Positions 1 to 10,248 of a DNA stretch of 64,000 nt are shown piece after piece. The notes beneath the pieces were generated by a model. That model was given only the letters and a program-made list of their open reading frames with translations. It was not told where the DNA came from and searched no databases. The position numbers and the translations under genes were made by a program. The stretch is from contig OY282560.1 in the NCBI GenBank assembly GCA_958295665.1, positions 103,765,930 through 103,829,929 on the forward strand. The letters are read 5' to 3'. The stretch's first letter is position 1. The number at the start of each line of letters is the position of its first letter. Source of the DNA: Tipula vernalis. Lineage: Eukaryota > Arthropoda > Insecta > Diptera > Tipulidae.

Positions 1-100
1 TTTCACCATTTATTAAGATGCGAACTAAAACATGGTACAATTAATTGGCCGAGATTCATCTTTGTATACTCTATAACATACTCTGAAGAACACCGTATTA
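1..100. repeat. partial copy of foldback repeat family
   Basis: The first hundred bases align by eye with the left arm of the foldback element at 20224-20663. Shared features are the run TTATTAAGATGCGA near the start and a GATTCAT...TTTGT...TA block about 40 bases later. The copy is diverged and cut by the window edge, so its outer end is not visible. No coding capacity was seen. Confidence 0.5.
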
Positions 101-759
101 TTGCTAACACCCAGCTTCTTGATGTAGTTAGTGCAGATATAATTCGATTATGGTATATTCTGAAGTAGTTAATACAATTGAATTAATTCGTTTCCTTCAA
201 TCGATTAGAATGTTGCTAGTATACTGATGCTTTCGGTTCAGTTAATCGGTTTCTTGTTCAGGAGTAGCGTAAAATGTGATTGTTGCAAATACCAATCGAT
301 GGAACTAATAGAGGAAATTACTTAAACTACTCATTCGGCACAGTTGGTGCAATTATATTTTGATAGCTATGTATTCTACAAATAATGAACGTAACTGAAA
401 TAATTTGTTTCATTCAACCGAATACAATTGTTGCCAGTGCCGATACTAGCCATCATCATCTACAGTTCGCTTATATATTGTTCAAAATTCTTTTAGTCAA
501 TCAGAAACTGTAACATAAAATTACTTTCAAAAGTTCTGTTTTTTTGTTGAACGGACTTTTCAACTATCTTATCTATTACGATAGAGAAATTGATCGAACT
601 ATTTGCGAGATTTGGTTAATAAGACCATATTGTGTGAAGAAACATATATCAATTTATATTCTTAATAGTCCAAAAATAGTTTTGAGGATCGGGCCAAATC
701 TCAAATATTCTCGAAAAATATCATCAGTGCCCAAACATAACTTAACTGTATGTAACTAT
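101..759. other. non-coding, degenerate local duplication
   Basis: No gene was recognised. Short open frames here have no family resemblance. Bases about 127-222 resemble bases about 344-445 (matching blocks such as GTTAGTGCA/GTTGGTGCA and TTCAATCGA/TTCAACCGA), which suggests an old tandem duplication with a period near 215 bases. Base composition is AT-rich like the rest of the window. Confidence 0.35.
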
Positions 760-1045
760 CACGGATGAGAGGAGGAAGAAAATGTGCTCCACCTACTCTG
801 CACTTGTCCCCCCATCTAGCGTTAAGCAGATGAACATTTTTAGGATTTATACTCTTCAGCATCCTGGCGGACCTCAATGCGATGGACGTCAGCTGTATTC
901 AACGCTTCGTTGTAAGCTCTGGATGGTTCAACGAGTAGGGTTGACAAAATTTGTATGTGGTATATATGTATATATGGACCATTTTTGTGTCTATTCCAGT
1001 ACTTAGGACAGCCACTCTAACCTAACCGAACCTAACTAACTCAAC
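760..1045 (+). pseudogene. 3' tail of a LOA-like LINE (ORF2 C-terminus and 3' UTR)
   Basis: Frame 769 onward reads EEEENVLHLLCTCP. This is the cysteine/histidine segment that follows the RNase H domain of the LOA-like LINEs here; compare EEEEETVLHLLCTCP at about 61805-61850. In another frame, 859-937 reads LADLNAMDVSCIQRF followed by VVSSGWFNE and a stop, which looks like the end of the same ORF2, so a frameshift separates the two pieces. The sequence then runs into a 3' UTR with CTAACCTAACCGAACC. It is a 5'-truncated, dead copy. The missing C-terminus of the copy ending at 61890 would look like this segment. Confidence 0.65.
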
Positions 1046-2450
1046 GTTACTTATTTCCCGAAATGTAGATAAATCCAAAAATCTCGAATTTCGAGAATCT
1101 CTCTAAAAACCTTGAAAATTCTGAAAAAATATCGAAAATCTTTACTAATTCTGGCCAACTTGTTACAATACAAGAAAAATCTTAAGAAAATTAAGTTGAG
1201 TAATTTCTAAAATATTGAATAATGTTGGTAATTTCAGAATAAATTAGATGCCAATCAATCAAACCCAGATATCCAAAAATCTCAAAATCTTTGTTTTATT
1301 AATTGGTAACATATTTACATTTTCGCGCAAGTGCAACTTGTGAACCGCGACTCTCGAAACTCTTTACTGGAAATGCGAGAGATATTCAATCGACAACCAA
1401 AACGTATGAGAAGTGAGTAACGAAATTTCATCCCGAAAAGGCTTTTTTTTCAAAATGTATATCTCGGCTAAAGTTTAAGGAAATTTTCATTCAATCCAGA
1501 AAAATCCCTCTGAGATCAGCGCAAGATATTTAGAAATTGAAATTTGACCGCTTAGTGTTTATTCTCTATAAATGTATTGTGTCCAAAGAACTATAATGCT
1601 GTCAAATCTTAATCAATTTCTTTACAATTATTTTTCTGGATGAATACCGTTTGGTTAAGAGTTTTGAATATTTTTTTTCTGGATCGAATGAAAATTTCCT
1701 TAAATTTTAGCCGAAACACACACATTTTGAAAAAAAGGCCTTTTCAGGATGAACATTTCTGGGTAGGTTAAATAAATGACATATGCGATGATAGAGTCAG
1801 CGGACTGCTGTGCAAGAATGAGGTGGATGGCACATTTTTTAGGAGATAGTGGCGTTTGTAGGATAGGACTTGAAACTTCAATTCACAGATTTTACTGGTC
1901 GCGGTACATAGGGTTTTGCTGCTCAAAATCATATAAAATTAAAATATAATAAGTATATTATCTGAACTTGAAAAAGTAGTTTCCCTCTTTCCCACTAATT
2001 CATCTTACCGGTGTAGGTGCTTATACTTTGTAAAATACGCCAACTTGCAATCAAATGGAAAATCCTCTCAGCAAAAATTGCTTTTGAAAGAATTAGCTAA
2101 GTACAATTGGGCATAGCAAATCTGATGCAGTATCTCTCCATTTGATGAGGTCAGCTTGTTGACACTATAAGGGCCAGTAATGCCTTTTATTTACGCGCGT
2201 TTAAATATCAATAAAAACATCAGTTAGGCATCTCGTGTGGAGCTGCTACCCTTCCATCAGGCGCGTTCCTAGGTGGCGGATAGGGGTAAACCCTAACCAA
2301 TATCCAATGACCGCAACACTTCAGAAGTATTGAACTCTGAAAACCGATTTCGAACAAGTTCCATAGTGCAAAGATCAAAAGGTCAATTACTTCAAACTGA
2401 ACTTCAAAATCATGTATATTAAATCAAAATCAGCAAGATATACCCGATCA
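1046..2450. other. non-coding AT-rich DNA
   Basis: No gene or known element was recognised apart from the inverted repeat at 1424-1759. Bases 1070-1300 contain loosely repeated TCTCGAA/AATCTTGAAAAT-like runs. Comparable runs occur at 25760-26020 and 30900-31100, so this is probably degenerate repeat DNA. Confidence 0.4.
1424..1759. repeat. inverted-repeat (MITE-like) element
   Basis: Two arms of about 75-80 bases face each other. The left arm is about 1424-1504 (CATCCCGAAAAGGC, poly-T, TCAAAATGT, TCGGCTAAAGTTTAAGG). The right arm is about 1673-1759 and is its reverse complement with a few mismatches. The spacer is about 170 bases and non-coding. This is the structure of a small foldback MITE. 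No convincing target-site duplication was seen. Confidence 0.6.
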
Positions 2451-3798
2451 CACTCAAAAAAATAATTCTGTTTTATTTACAAATTTTGCATCGTAAAACA
2501 AAATTTGTAAATATAACGAAGTTTTTGTTAAATTAACACCTGCTTTGTAAGGTTTTCATCGTAGATTTAACAAAGCATTCGTAAATAAAACAAATTTCAA
2601 TTCGTAACTCCGATTTCAATGCAAATCCAGATTTACAGAAAAAATTAGTAATGTTTGCCCGTGAAATTGTAACATAATTTTACAAGTTTCTGTGTAAAAA
2701 TAACGGAGCGTACTTATCCACTTTTCATTTTACAAATAATTCTGTTATTTTTATGAACTTTGCATCGTGAAACACAATTTGTAAATTTAACAACATTTTC
2801 GTTAAATTAGCACCAACTTTGTAGGGTGTGGATTGTATAATTAGTGGATAATTCGTAAATCGAACAAATTTCTTTTCGTATTCTCAATTTCTGTGCAAAG
2901 CCAAACTTACAATGAAATTAAAGTAATATTTTATGTAATTTGTCCTTTTAGAAAAGAAAATGTTTATCAATTGTAAAAAAGAATTGTGGAGAATTTTACA
3001 AATTCGATTGAATTAATCCCAGTAATCCCCCTGTTTTAATTTTATAAAAGTCTAAAAATTACCTTTAATAATCTAATTTTTTTAAACTTCAATATAACAA
3101 ACAAATTCTGCACATTCATCATTTTTACTAAATACATCTTTGAAAAAACTTGTGCTAATATTAATACAGAATAATAACGTAAGTTTTGAATGAGGAGATC
3201 CATGTGTTTATGCGCAGCGATCCAACATGAGTTCTTAAAAAAATCTTGCTTTAGAAAAGCCTTCACTGACACCTAATTACAAAGTGCCATACAAATATTT
3301 CTTCCAAGTCTAATTATTTATAAATTAAGGGAGGACATTGCAGTAAGATATGTTTAGCAATCATTCCGTAAAGTTTTAATGGCTCTCATCTTTACAAATT
3401 TAATTGTAACAAAACTAGAAATGACTTGTTTACTTTTCAAAAATAATTGTAAAATTATTTGATTTACTAGTATAACTGTAAAGTAACGTTAATGCTTCGT
3501 GAAATGTACGAAAATATTTTGTAAGGAACATATTTGTTTGTTATTTTTACGAATATTTTCGTTATTAAAACAAAGTCTTCGTTAATTTTACGAAATTGTA
3601 TCGTAAAATTAGTCCCACTCATCGTAGATCGTACACGTTTATACGAATTCATTGTGGTTTGAGCTAACAAGCAGTGTTATTGATTTGATTACAATAAGGA
3701 TAGCAGTGAAAATAATTAATAATAATAATTATTTAAAAGCATAAAAGGTTAGTATTATAAAACAATATAAATAATTGTGTTATTTTTAATTTTTAAAA

Positions 3799-3799
3799 G

Positions 3800-3867
<68 letters not shown>

Positions 3868-3885
3868 AATATATATATTATATAG
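3799..3885. repeat. (TA)n microsatellite upstream of the LINE
   Basis: A nearly pure TA dinucleotide tract with one or two interruptions. It lies just 5' of the LINE, and a second, longer TA tract lies at its 3' end. This suggests that the LINE inserted into a (TA)n microsatellite. Confidence 0.85.
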
Positions 3886-4064
3886 TAGTTTGGATGTATT
3901 TCTACCAGTAAACCATCCAGTCCAGCGTATCTACATTATGCATCACTTAACAGCGTTCCAGTCAAATTTATACCGTGAGGCTAAAAATATAAAAACATTA
4001 TATAAGTATAATTATTTATGGTGCAAAGCTGGACAAATATATTTACGGAAATCTGCAGGGTCTG

Positions 4065-4601
4065 ATGTTCATCGAATTGCTTCGGTCAACGATATTTTTC
4101 GGATTAAAAACATTCACAAGAAAATTGAAGGCAATACATCTGATTGAACTATCTGGGAACCTGGAAATTTATAGATTGTTAAGTATTGTGATTTATTTAC
4201 CTGTACTAGCTCAGTTTTTATTTTTTCTTGTGTTTTTATTTTATTTTATTTTATTTTATTTTATGTTGATTTCATCGCCACTATCAATTGCTTTGTCTAT
4301 TTACATTTCCTTAACAGATTTAATTAGTCAAATTTTTTTGTGTTTAATTTCTTTTACGTTGGCACTATTGAATATTAATACTATGAATGTAAAGCACGAT
4401 GTAAGTTATTTTTGGTCGTTTTACTCGTTTTTTGTTTTTTCTAATATTTTAAATTTTTACGTAAACATATCTTTTCTTATCATTAAGCGAATTTTAAATT
4501 CAACGCGATATTTTATGATTATTGCTCTATATTATATTTTTGCTCAATTTATTTTTATCATTGTTTGTAAGTTATTTTTGATTTGCATTTTTTGTGAGTA
4601 G
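4065..4601 (+). CDS. hydrophobic ORF overlapping the start of the LINE ORF
   Basis: An open frame of about 178 codons has its stop (TAG, 4599-4601) overlapping the first codons of the endonuclease/reverse transcriptase frame. The product would be dominated by Phe, Leu and Ile, with four or more possible membrane segments (for example about residues 40-70, 75-100 and 115-180). Part of it comes from a TTTTA repeat at 4233-4264. It sits where ORF1 of a LINE belongs, but I see no zinc knuckle, RRM, esterase or coiled coil. In AT-rich DNA such T-rich frames open by chance, so it may be an untranslated leader. Treat it as a hypothetical ORF1. Confidence 0.25.
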   Translation: MFIELLRSTIFFGLKTFTRKLKAIHLIELSGNLEIYRLLSIVIYLPVLAQFLFFLVFLFYFILFYFMLISSPLSIALSIYISLTDLISQIFLCLISFTLALLNINTMNVKHDVSYFWSFYSFFVFSNILNFYVNISFLIIKRILNSTRYFMIIALYYIFAQFIFIIVCKLFLICIFCE

Positions 4602-7455
4602 TAAATATAGCATACTGCACCAAAATATTAGAAGTTTAAGAGCAAATTTTGATATGTTTAGTACGTTTGTAGCCAGTCTGAATACTCTACCTGATTTGAT
4701 TTTTGTTTCTGAAATTTGGATTTATTCGAACGAAACAACAGAATTCAATTTGCCTAATTACAGCTTTAAAGCTTGCTGTAACGATAATTACCGCGCCGGT
4801 GGAGTTGGTGTCTTTATACATAAAAATCTAACAGTTATATCATGCTGTACTTGTAATTGGATTTCAGCTGATGTTCTTAGATTAGACATTCAACTAGGTA
4901 AAAATGTTTGGATTTTTCTGTGTTTTTACCGTTTTTGTAATAGTGATCTTAATGATTTTTGCAATGATTTAGATAATTTGCTGGGTACTATTAACAATAA
5001 TAACATAGTGATCTTAGGTGATATTAATATAAATCTATTGAATAACGTAAGCTGTTTCAACTACCAAGCAATGCTTGCATCATATGGATTCCTCAGTGTA
5101 TCTAACAATCCAACTAGGAATCTATCATGTTTAGACCATGTTTTTGTTAAATCCAGTAGTACATATACTTTTAGTATTGATAATTTACCAATACATTTTT
5201 CCGATCATAATTTAATTACTCTCAATATTTGGGTAGAATCGAATAGACCTGTGATATGTTATAGTGGAAAGAGTTCAAAAGTTAATTATGACAAACTTAG
5301 AGATCGTCTACTAGTTGAAAACTGGGATCTTGTTTACCATGAAAAAAATTGTAATACAGCATTCGATATTTTCTTAAATAAATTAATTTCCCATATTGAA
5401 CTTTCCAAAGAAATAATTACTTATCGCATTAGCAAGAAGTTAAAGCCCTGGATGAATTATTATCTTTTGTGTAAAATTAATAAACTTAAAAAAATTTCTA
5501 AAAAATTAAGAAGGTATCCAAATAACACTCGGTTAGAAAATTATGTAAGAAAACTCTCTAAGCATGTAAATATGACTGTTAAACGAGTCAAAAGAGTATA
5601 TTACAAAGATAAATTTGGTTTAATAGGGAATAATCCTAAGCTTATGTGGAAGGAAATTGATGATATTTTGGGTAGAAATACGTCCCAAAACAAAAACCAA
5701 ATAACACAAATTTATGAATATCAATCAAACGTTCTTCTTACTGATGATCAGAATATATGTAATGAATTTAATAAATTTTTTATAACTGTTTCATCCGATA
5801 TGACTTCCAATATTTTTCCTAATAGTACTAACAGTGGAGAGCAAAAACAATTTATTTTTGGAAACCGTGATAGTTACTGTACTTCTTGTTATTTCGATGA
5901 AATTAATTCTTTGGAGATTATTTCTGAAATTCAGAAGTTAAAAAACAAACATTCTAAAGGATTTGATGGAGTAGATAATATCATTGTTAAAAATTGTGCC
6001 TGGTATTTGGTTGATGTATTAAAATTTTTATTTAATTTAAGTCTAAAGAGCGGAATTTTTCCAGACGCCTTAAAAATAGCTGTTGTTATTCCAGTTTTTA
6101 AAAAGGGTGATGCTCTGCAATTAAACAATTACCGACCGATCTCACTATTGAGTACTTTTTCAAAATTATTTGAGAAATTAATTAAACGACGATTAGTCTC
6201 TTACCTTGGTAAAATAAAATTTTTTATTGATCACCAATTTGGATTCATAGAAGGAAAATCTACGGAAGAAGCTCTTTTAAATTTTCTGAGCAATATTTAT
6301 TTAGCAATCAACAACTCTCAGAAATGCTCAGCAGTATTTTTGGACATTTCAAAAGCATTTGATACTGTTAACCATGACATACTCATAATGAAATTGTCAA
6401 GTATTGGTGTTAGAGGCAAATTATTAGATTGGTTTATAAGTTACCTTCGTAAGCGTAGTCAAATTGTAAAAATTAATAACGTGAATAGTCCTCCAGGTCT
6501 TCTAAAATGTGGTGTTCCTCAGGGCTCAGTTTTGGGACCCTTATTGTTTTTAATTTATTTCAATTCTATCTTTGAAATTAATCTTAGAGGGTGTGCTACA
6601 GCGTTTGCAGATGATTTGGCTTTGACATATGCGTCTAATGATTACGTTGATATTCAACGGTTTATCAATTTTGATTTATGCACTCTAAGTAAATGGTTTT
6701 TTTATCACCGACTTGTTGCTAGTGAAAAATCTAGAATTATGCATTTTAGACGGCCCGACATAACAGTTGATCAAAACTTTTTCAAGTATCACGTATACCC
6801 GTGTGATAAGAATCCATGTTTTGGGCAATGTTTTGATTTGCCCTGCATAAATGAGTTTAAATACTTAGGTGTAACAATTGACTCGCAGCTAAATTGGACC
6901 TCCCACCTAACTAATATCAGGAAAATTGTTATTACTGCAGTGCATAAATTTTATAATCTTCGACCTTTGTGCCCTTCTTTTATTTTAAGAAGGTTATATC
7001 ATGCTCTTGTTGAATCTATCTTAATGTATGGTATAACTAGTTGGGGTGGAATTTACTTTGCTAATATTGCAGATCTTTTTGTAGCGCAAAAAAGAATTAT
7101 CAAATTAATTTATGCTTGTCCAAGGAATACACCCACTATTCCGCTTTTTCGCGAGTTAAACTTGTTGCCTCTAAGGTATTTGTATGTTTTTAAAGTATTG
7201 AAAATGTTTTTTGTTCGTAGCAATAGTTATCATAGTCGAATATACCACGTGTATAATATGAGAAATCCAAACAATTTTGTCGGTCTTCGTTGTAATAGTG
7301 AAAGGTTTAGAAGATTTTATTTATATATGGCACCTTTTTGGTTCCATCTTTTACCTAAAAATGTGAAAATGCTTCCATCTGCGCAGAGGCATAAATTTAA
7401 CAGGGAAATTCGGACTTGGTTACTTGACATCGATGATATCGAGCAATATTTTTAG
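4594..7455 (+). CDS. LINE ORF2: endonuclease / reverse transcriptase (CR1-like)
   Basis: A 953-codon uninterrupted frame. Residues 1-220 form an APE-type endonuclease: QNIRSL near the start, SEIW (catalytic Glu), RAGGVGVFI, GDININ, LDHVF and FSDHN. The reverse transcriptase spans about 470-790: NNYRPISLLSTFSKLFEKL, FIDHQFGFIEGKSTEEAL, AVFLDISKAFDTVNHDIL, GVPQGSVLGPLLFLIYFN and catalytic FADDLAL. The C-terminus (WGGIYFANI..., then a basic tail) has no RNase H. The endonuclease plus RT without RNase H, and an AAT-repeat tail, fit CR1-superfamily elements (Daphne/Crack-like); this family call is inference. The frame opens after a TGA at 4579 and the listed start is GTG. The first ATG would be near codon 20, cutting into the endonuclease, so the true start is unclear. 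All visible catalytic motifs are intact. Confidence 0.9.
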   Translation: MSSKYSILHQNIRSLRANFDMFSTFVASLNTLPDLIFVSEIWIYSNETTEFNLPNYSFKACCNDNYRAGGVGVFIHKNLTVISCCTCNWISADVLRLDIQLGKNVWIFLCFYRFCNSDLNDFCNDLDNLLGTINNNNIVILGDININLLNNVSCFNYQAMLASYGFLSVSNNPTRNLSCLDHVFVKSSSTYTFSIDNLPIHFSDHNLITLNIWVESNRPVICYSGKSSKVNYDKLRDRLLVENWDLVYHEKNCNTAFDIFLNKLISHIELSKEIITYRISKKLKPWMNYYLLCKINKLKKISKKLRRYPNNTRLENYVRKLSKHVNMTVKRVKRVYYKDKFGLIGNNPKLMWKEIDDILGRNTSQNKNQITQIYEYQSNVLLTDDQNICNEFNKFFITVSSDMTSNIFPNSTNSGEQKQFIFGNRDSYCTSCYFDEINSLEIISEIQKLKNKHSKGFDGVDNIIVKNCAWYLVDVLKFLFNLSLKSGIFPDALKIAVVIPVFKKGDALQLNNYRPISLLSTFSKLFEKLIKRRLVSYLGKIKFFIDHQFGFIEGKSTEEALLNFLSNIYLAINNSQKCSAVFLDISKAFDTVNHDILIMKLSSIGVRGKLLDWFISYLRKRSQIVKINNVNSPPGLLKCGVPQGSVLGPLLFLIYFNSIFEINLRGCATAFADDLALTYASNDYVDIQRFINFDLCTLSKWFFYHRLVASEKSRIMHFRRPDITVDQNFFKYHVYPCDKNPCFGQCFDLPCINEFKYLGVTIDSQLNWTSHLTNIRKIVITAVHKFYNLRPLCPSFILRRLYHALVESILMYGITSWGGIYFANIADLFVAQKRIIKLIYACPRNTPTIPLFRELNLLPLRYLYVFKVLKMFFVRSNSYHSRIYHVYNMRNPNNFVGLRCNSERFRRFYLYMAPFWFHLLPKNVKMLPSAQRHKFNREIRTWLLDIDDIEQYF

Positions 7456-7709
7456 TATAAATGTTAAATTACATTATGTTCTAATGTGCCGTCGTGTAGT
7501 TAAATATATCTATTTTAATAACTGAGCTTGTATTTTGTTGAAGATTATTGTTAATTATGTAAACAAAGAATATTATATAAATTTTAATTAAAATTTGTTT
7601 TAAATTGCTCCACTACAGACATAATGTCTATAGGAGCTGTACTTTATTTCATATTTTATAATGTTGTTTCAATTAGATTTTAATTTTGTATTTATTTTAT
7701 TGAAATAAA

Positions 7710-7977
<268 letters not shown>

Positions 7978-7994
7978 AAAAAGTATTATTTTAG

Positions 7995-8124
7995 AAGTTG
8001 GCATTGATAGACAACATTTGAAATACTTGCAAGGCAAGCATATGTGCCAACTTTTTGCGCCATCAGAATTGGGAAAACGGATTATGTTTGAAAATCATCT
8101 TACTATCTGGCAAAAGCGACAACA
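7995..8124 (+). pseudogene. exon-like segment, possibly a SAM-like helical domain
   Basis: The 130-base stretch is preceded by a plausible acceptor (TATTATTTTAG, ending 7994) and followed by a donor-like ACA/GTAAAC (GT at 8125-8126). The frame from 7997 translates to 43 residues without a stop, including [30 protein letters not shown] and a Trp. This spacing (IDxxxLxxL ... LGxRIxF ... W) resembles short SAM-like helical modules, but I cannot name a family. It lies between the LINE 3' end and the SINE, within the TIR-bounded segment. It may be a remnant of that element's own gene or of a host exon. Confidence 0.35.
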
Positions 8125-8403
8125 GTAAACGGATGCTGAAATTGCCAAAACAAATTGTTCATCAGGTACATGTTTCACGCCATCATCGCTTTCCATATTT
8201 AAAACAAGTTTTGTTATTTTAAAAGAATATTTTCTATTTACAATTATAGTCAGTCGGTATCCAGATTATAAAATTTTATGATGGAAAAGTTAATTTATTG
8301 GACAGGAGCCAATAGCGAGATATGATATGAAATATTCTAGTAGACTTTTACTTAAAGGAGAAAAAAGTTAAACCTTCAACAAAGCAAATAAAATCAATAG
8401 CAG

Positions 8404-8413
8404 AAGAAATTGT
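8404..8413. repeat. target-site duplication of SINE copy 1 (left)
   Basis: AAGAAATTGT here is repeated exactly at 8796-8805 on the far side of the SINE. Confidence 0.8.
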
Positions 8414-8795
8414 TACCGACCAAACGGCGCAGTGGTTAAAGCCGCAGCGTTTGGATCGGGAGGTACCGGGTTCGAATCCCGATTGGGGCAAGATGCAAAA
8501 GGGATTTTTCATTATCTGATTATATACTGATAGGTGATGAAGATGAACACATCTATGACCCCCTATTGAGAGTGCAGAATCCATGGGCCGACCCATCTTT
8601 CATGTCAGCACTATAGGTTGGCATGAAGCAATGCAATGTGCAGGTGGCTTATACAAAACGGGTCTATAGCCGTACGTCCTTAAGTTGGCTAATACTGCGT
8701 AAAGTAGGACGGTAAAAGTAAACTGCGAAAGAGTTGGAAGTGCCTTGAGCCCCAGAACAGATTGCAGAGATTAAAGCAAAAAAAAAAAAAAAGAA
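8414..8795 (+). mobile_element. tRNA-derived SINE, copy 1
   Basis: The 5' head resembles a tRNA gene with RNA polymerase III promoter boxes: box A in CGGCGCAGTGGTTAA (about 8425-8439) and box B GGTTCGAATCC (8469-8479). A body of about 280 bases follows, shared with copy 2 at 42525-42845, including GATGAAGATGAACACATC, AGCACTATAG and GAGCCCCAGAACAGATTGCA. The end is an A-rich tail. A 10-bp target-site duplication flanks it. The head has lost normal tRNA folding beyond the boxes, so it is not a tRNA gene. Confidence 0.85.
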
Positions 8796-8805
8796 AAGAA
8801 ATTGT
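8796..8805. repeat. target-site duplication of SINE copy 1 (right)
   Basis: AAGAAATTGT, identical to 8404-8413. Confidence 0.8.
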
Positions 8806-9515
8806 CAATAGCAGAATGAATGATGTATCAATAACAGAATAAAAAAATAAAAAATAAATTTGTTTTAAAGTAATATTTAGTTTTGTTTATTTCACAACTA
8901 GAATCGTAAACTTTATAATCCGGCTATGTTAATTCAACGAACATGTTTGGTAAATTCTACAATAACCTTCGGTAATATTCTAGGAAAATTTGTTAATAAT
9001 ACAAATACTTTTGTTAATATCACAAAGCAGCTTCGGAAATTTAACAGTCCCCTTGTTAAATCAACGACCGTAATCTGTAAATATTACGCCTAATCTTCGT
9101 ATAAACTTCCCAAAAAGTTGTAAAGAGTACAAATATTTTTGTAATTTCATTATCTAATTTCGTAAATTTTACAACTCGCTTTGATAACTGCACGGAAAGT
9201 TTTATAAATTTAACAACGAAATTTGTAAATGATACAAATACTTCCGTAAAAACAAAATTTAGTTTACATTATTACTTTGTAAATACTACAATGGCCTTTG
9301 AGTACTAAACGATTTGTTTTGTACGAGTTTTTACGAAGCACGAGGAGACATTTTACAAAATATCTGAAAATTCCCGGTAATTATAAATGGTTGTAAAATT
9401 AACGAATCAAAAAATGTTTTATTAACGAATTGCAGCGTTGGCTGAAAACGAACAATTTTTTTTGTTAATTTAACCAGTGTTTTTTTGTTAAAATCACCGG
9501 ATTTTTTTTTGAGTG

Positions 9516-10110
9516 CAGGAAAACCAACATGAATTGCAAGTGATCCTGGACATTCCAATTTCGCTATTGCCAATCGTGTCCAAACTCTTTGAGCAGCTTA
9601 TGGTAAAAAGGTTAAACCCGATAATCTAGAACAAAAACTTGATCCCAAATCACCATCAGTTCGGTATTCGTAACCAACACTCAACAACTGATCAAGTACA
9701 CAGAATAACCAGTATAATTGAGAAAGAGCTAGAGGAGAAAAAAGTCTGTTCAACGATATGTTTAGACGTTGCACAAGCGTTTGATAGAACCACAAGTTAA
9801 TAAACCTTCTACCAATGCAATTTGCTAAAATATTGGAATCTTACTTGAAATAGAGATTCTTCAGTATTAAGCTGATGATACCTTTGCTGAATTAAAAGAA
9901 ATCAATGTTGGAGAGTTCCACAGGGTATTAGGGCCGGTTTTATACCCACTATACACTTATGATCTTCCTGCGTTAGCAAACAACACAGTGGCAACTTTTG
10001 CAGACCACAAGCCAATCTTAGCTATTGGAGAAAGCACAGAAGAGTTAACACAGAAGTTACAATCAGCTATTATTCAAATGCATAGATGGACAAAAAATGA
10101 ATAAAACTAG
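9516..10110 (+). pseudogene. Jockey-like reverse transcriptase remnant
   Basis: Frames joined across stops show RT motifs of a Jockey-type LINE. These are ISLLPIVSKLFEQLMVKRL (about 9550-9615), NHHQFGIRNQHSTTDQVHRI (about 9645-9705), EEKKVCSTICLDVAQAFDR (about 9735-9790) and a damaged VPQG block near 9915-9950. The catalytic FADD site is degraded to about FADHKP near 9995. Multiple stops and frameshifts mark it as dead. It begins right at the right end of the TIR-bounded segment and resembles the Jockey copy at 16486-18439. Confidence 0.65.
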
Positions 10111-10237
10111 CAAATATTGAAACTGATTTGCACTTATGGTAGCTTTGATGTTGTCTTGATATTGAGGTTAGATTAACTAAACTCCCAAGTAGCGGTAATA
10201 CTTGCAAATAATCCAACCGCAAATGTCGAACTGAGGC

Positions 10238-10248
10238 AGGATGAATTT
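10238..10248. repeat. target-site duplication of Jockey fragment (left)
   Basis: AGGATGAATTT, repeated exactly at 11124-11134. Confidence 0.75.

Noticed and set aside
544..768. Plus-strand 74-codon frame
   Set aside because: It starts at TTG, has no family resemblance and composition like its surroundings.
8425..8480. tRNA gene suggested by box A and box B
   Set aside because: The same head plus a 280-base non-tRNA body and a flanking duplication occurs twice, so it is a SINE head. Acceptor-stem pairing is not evident.
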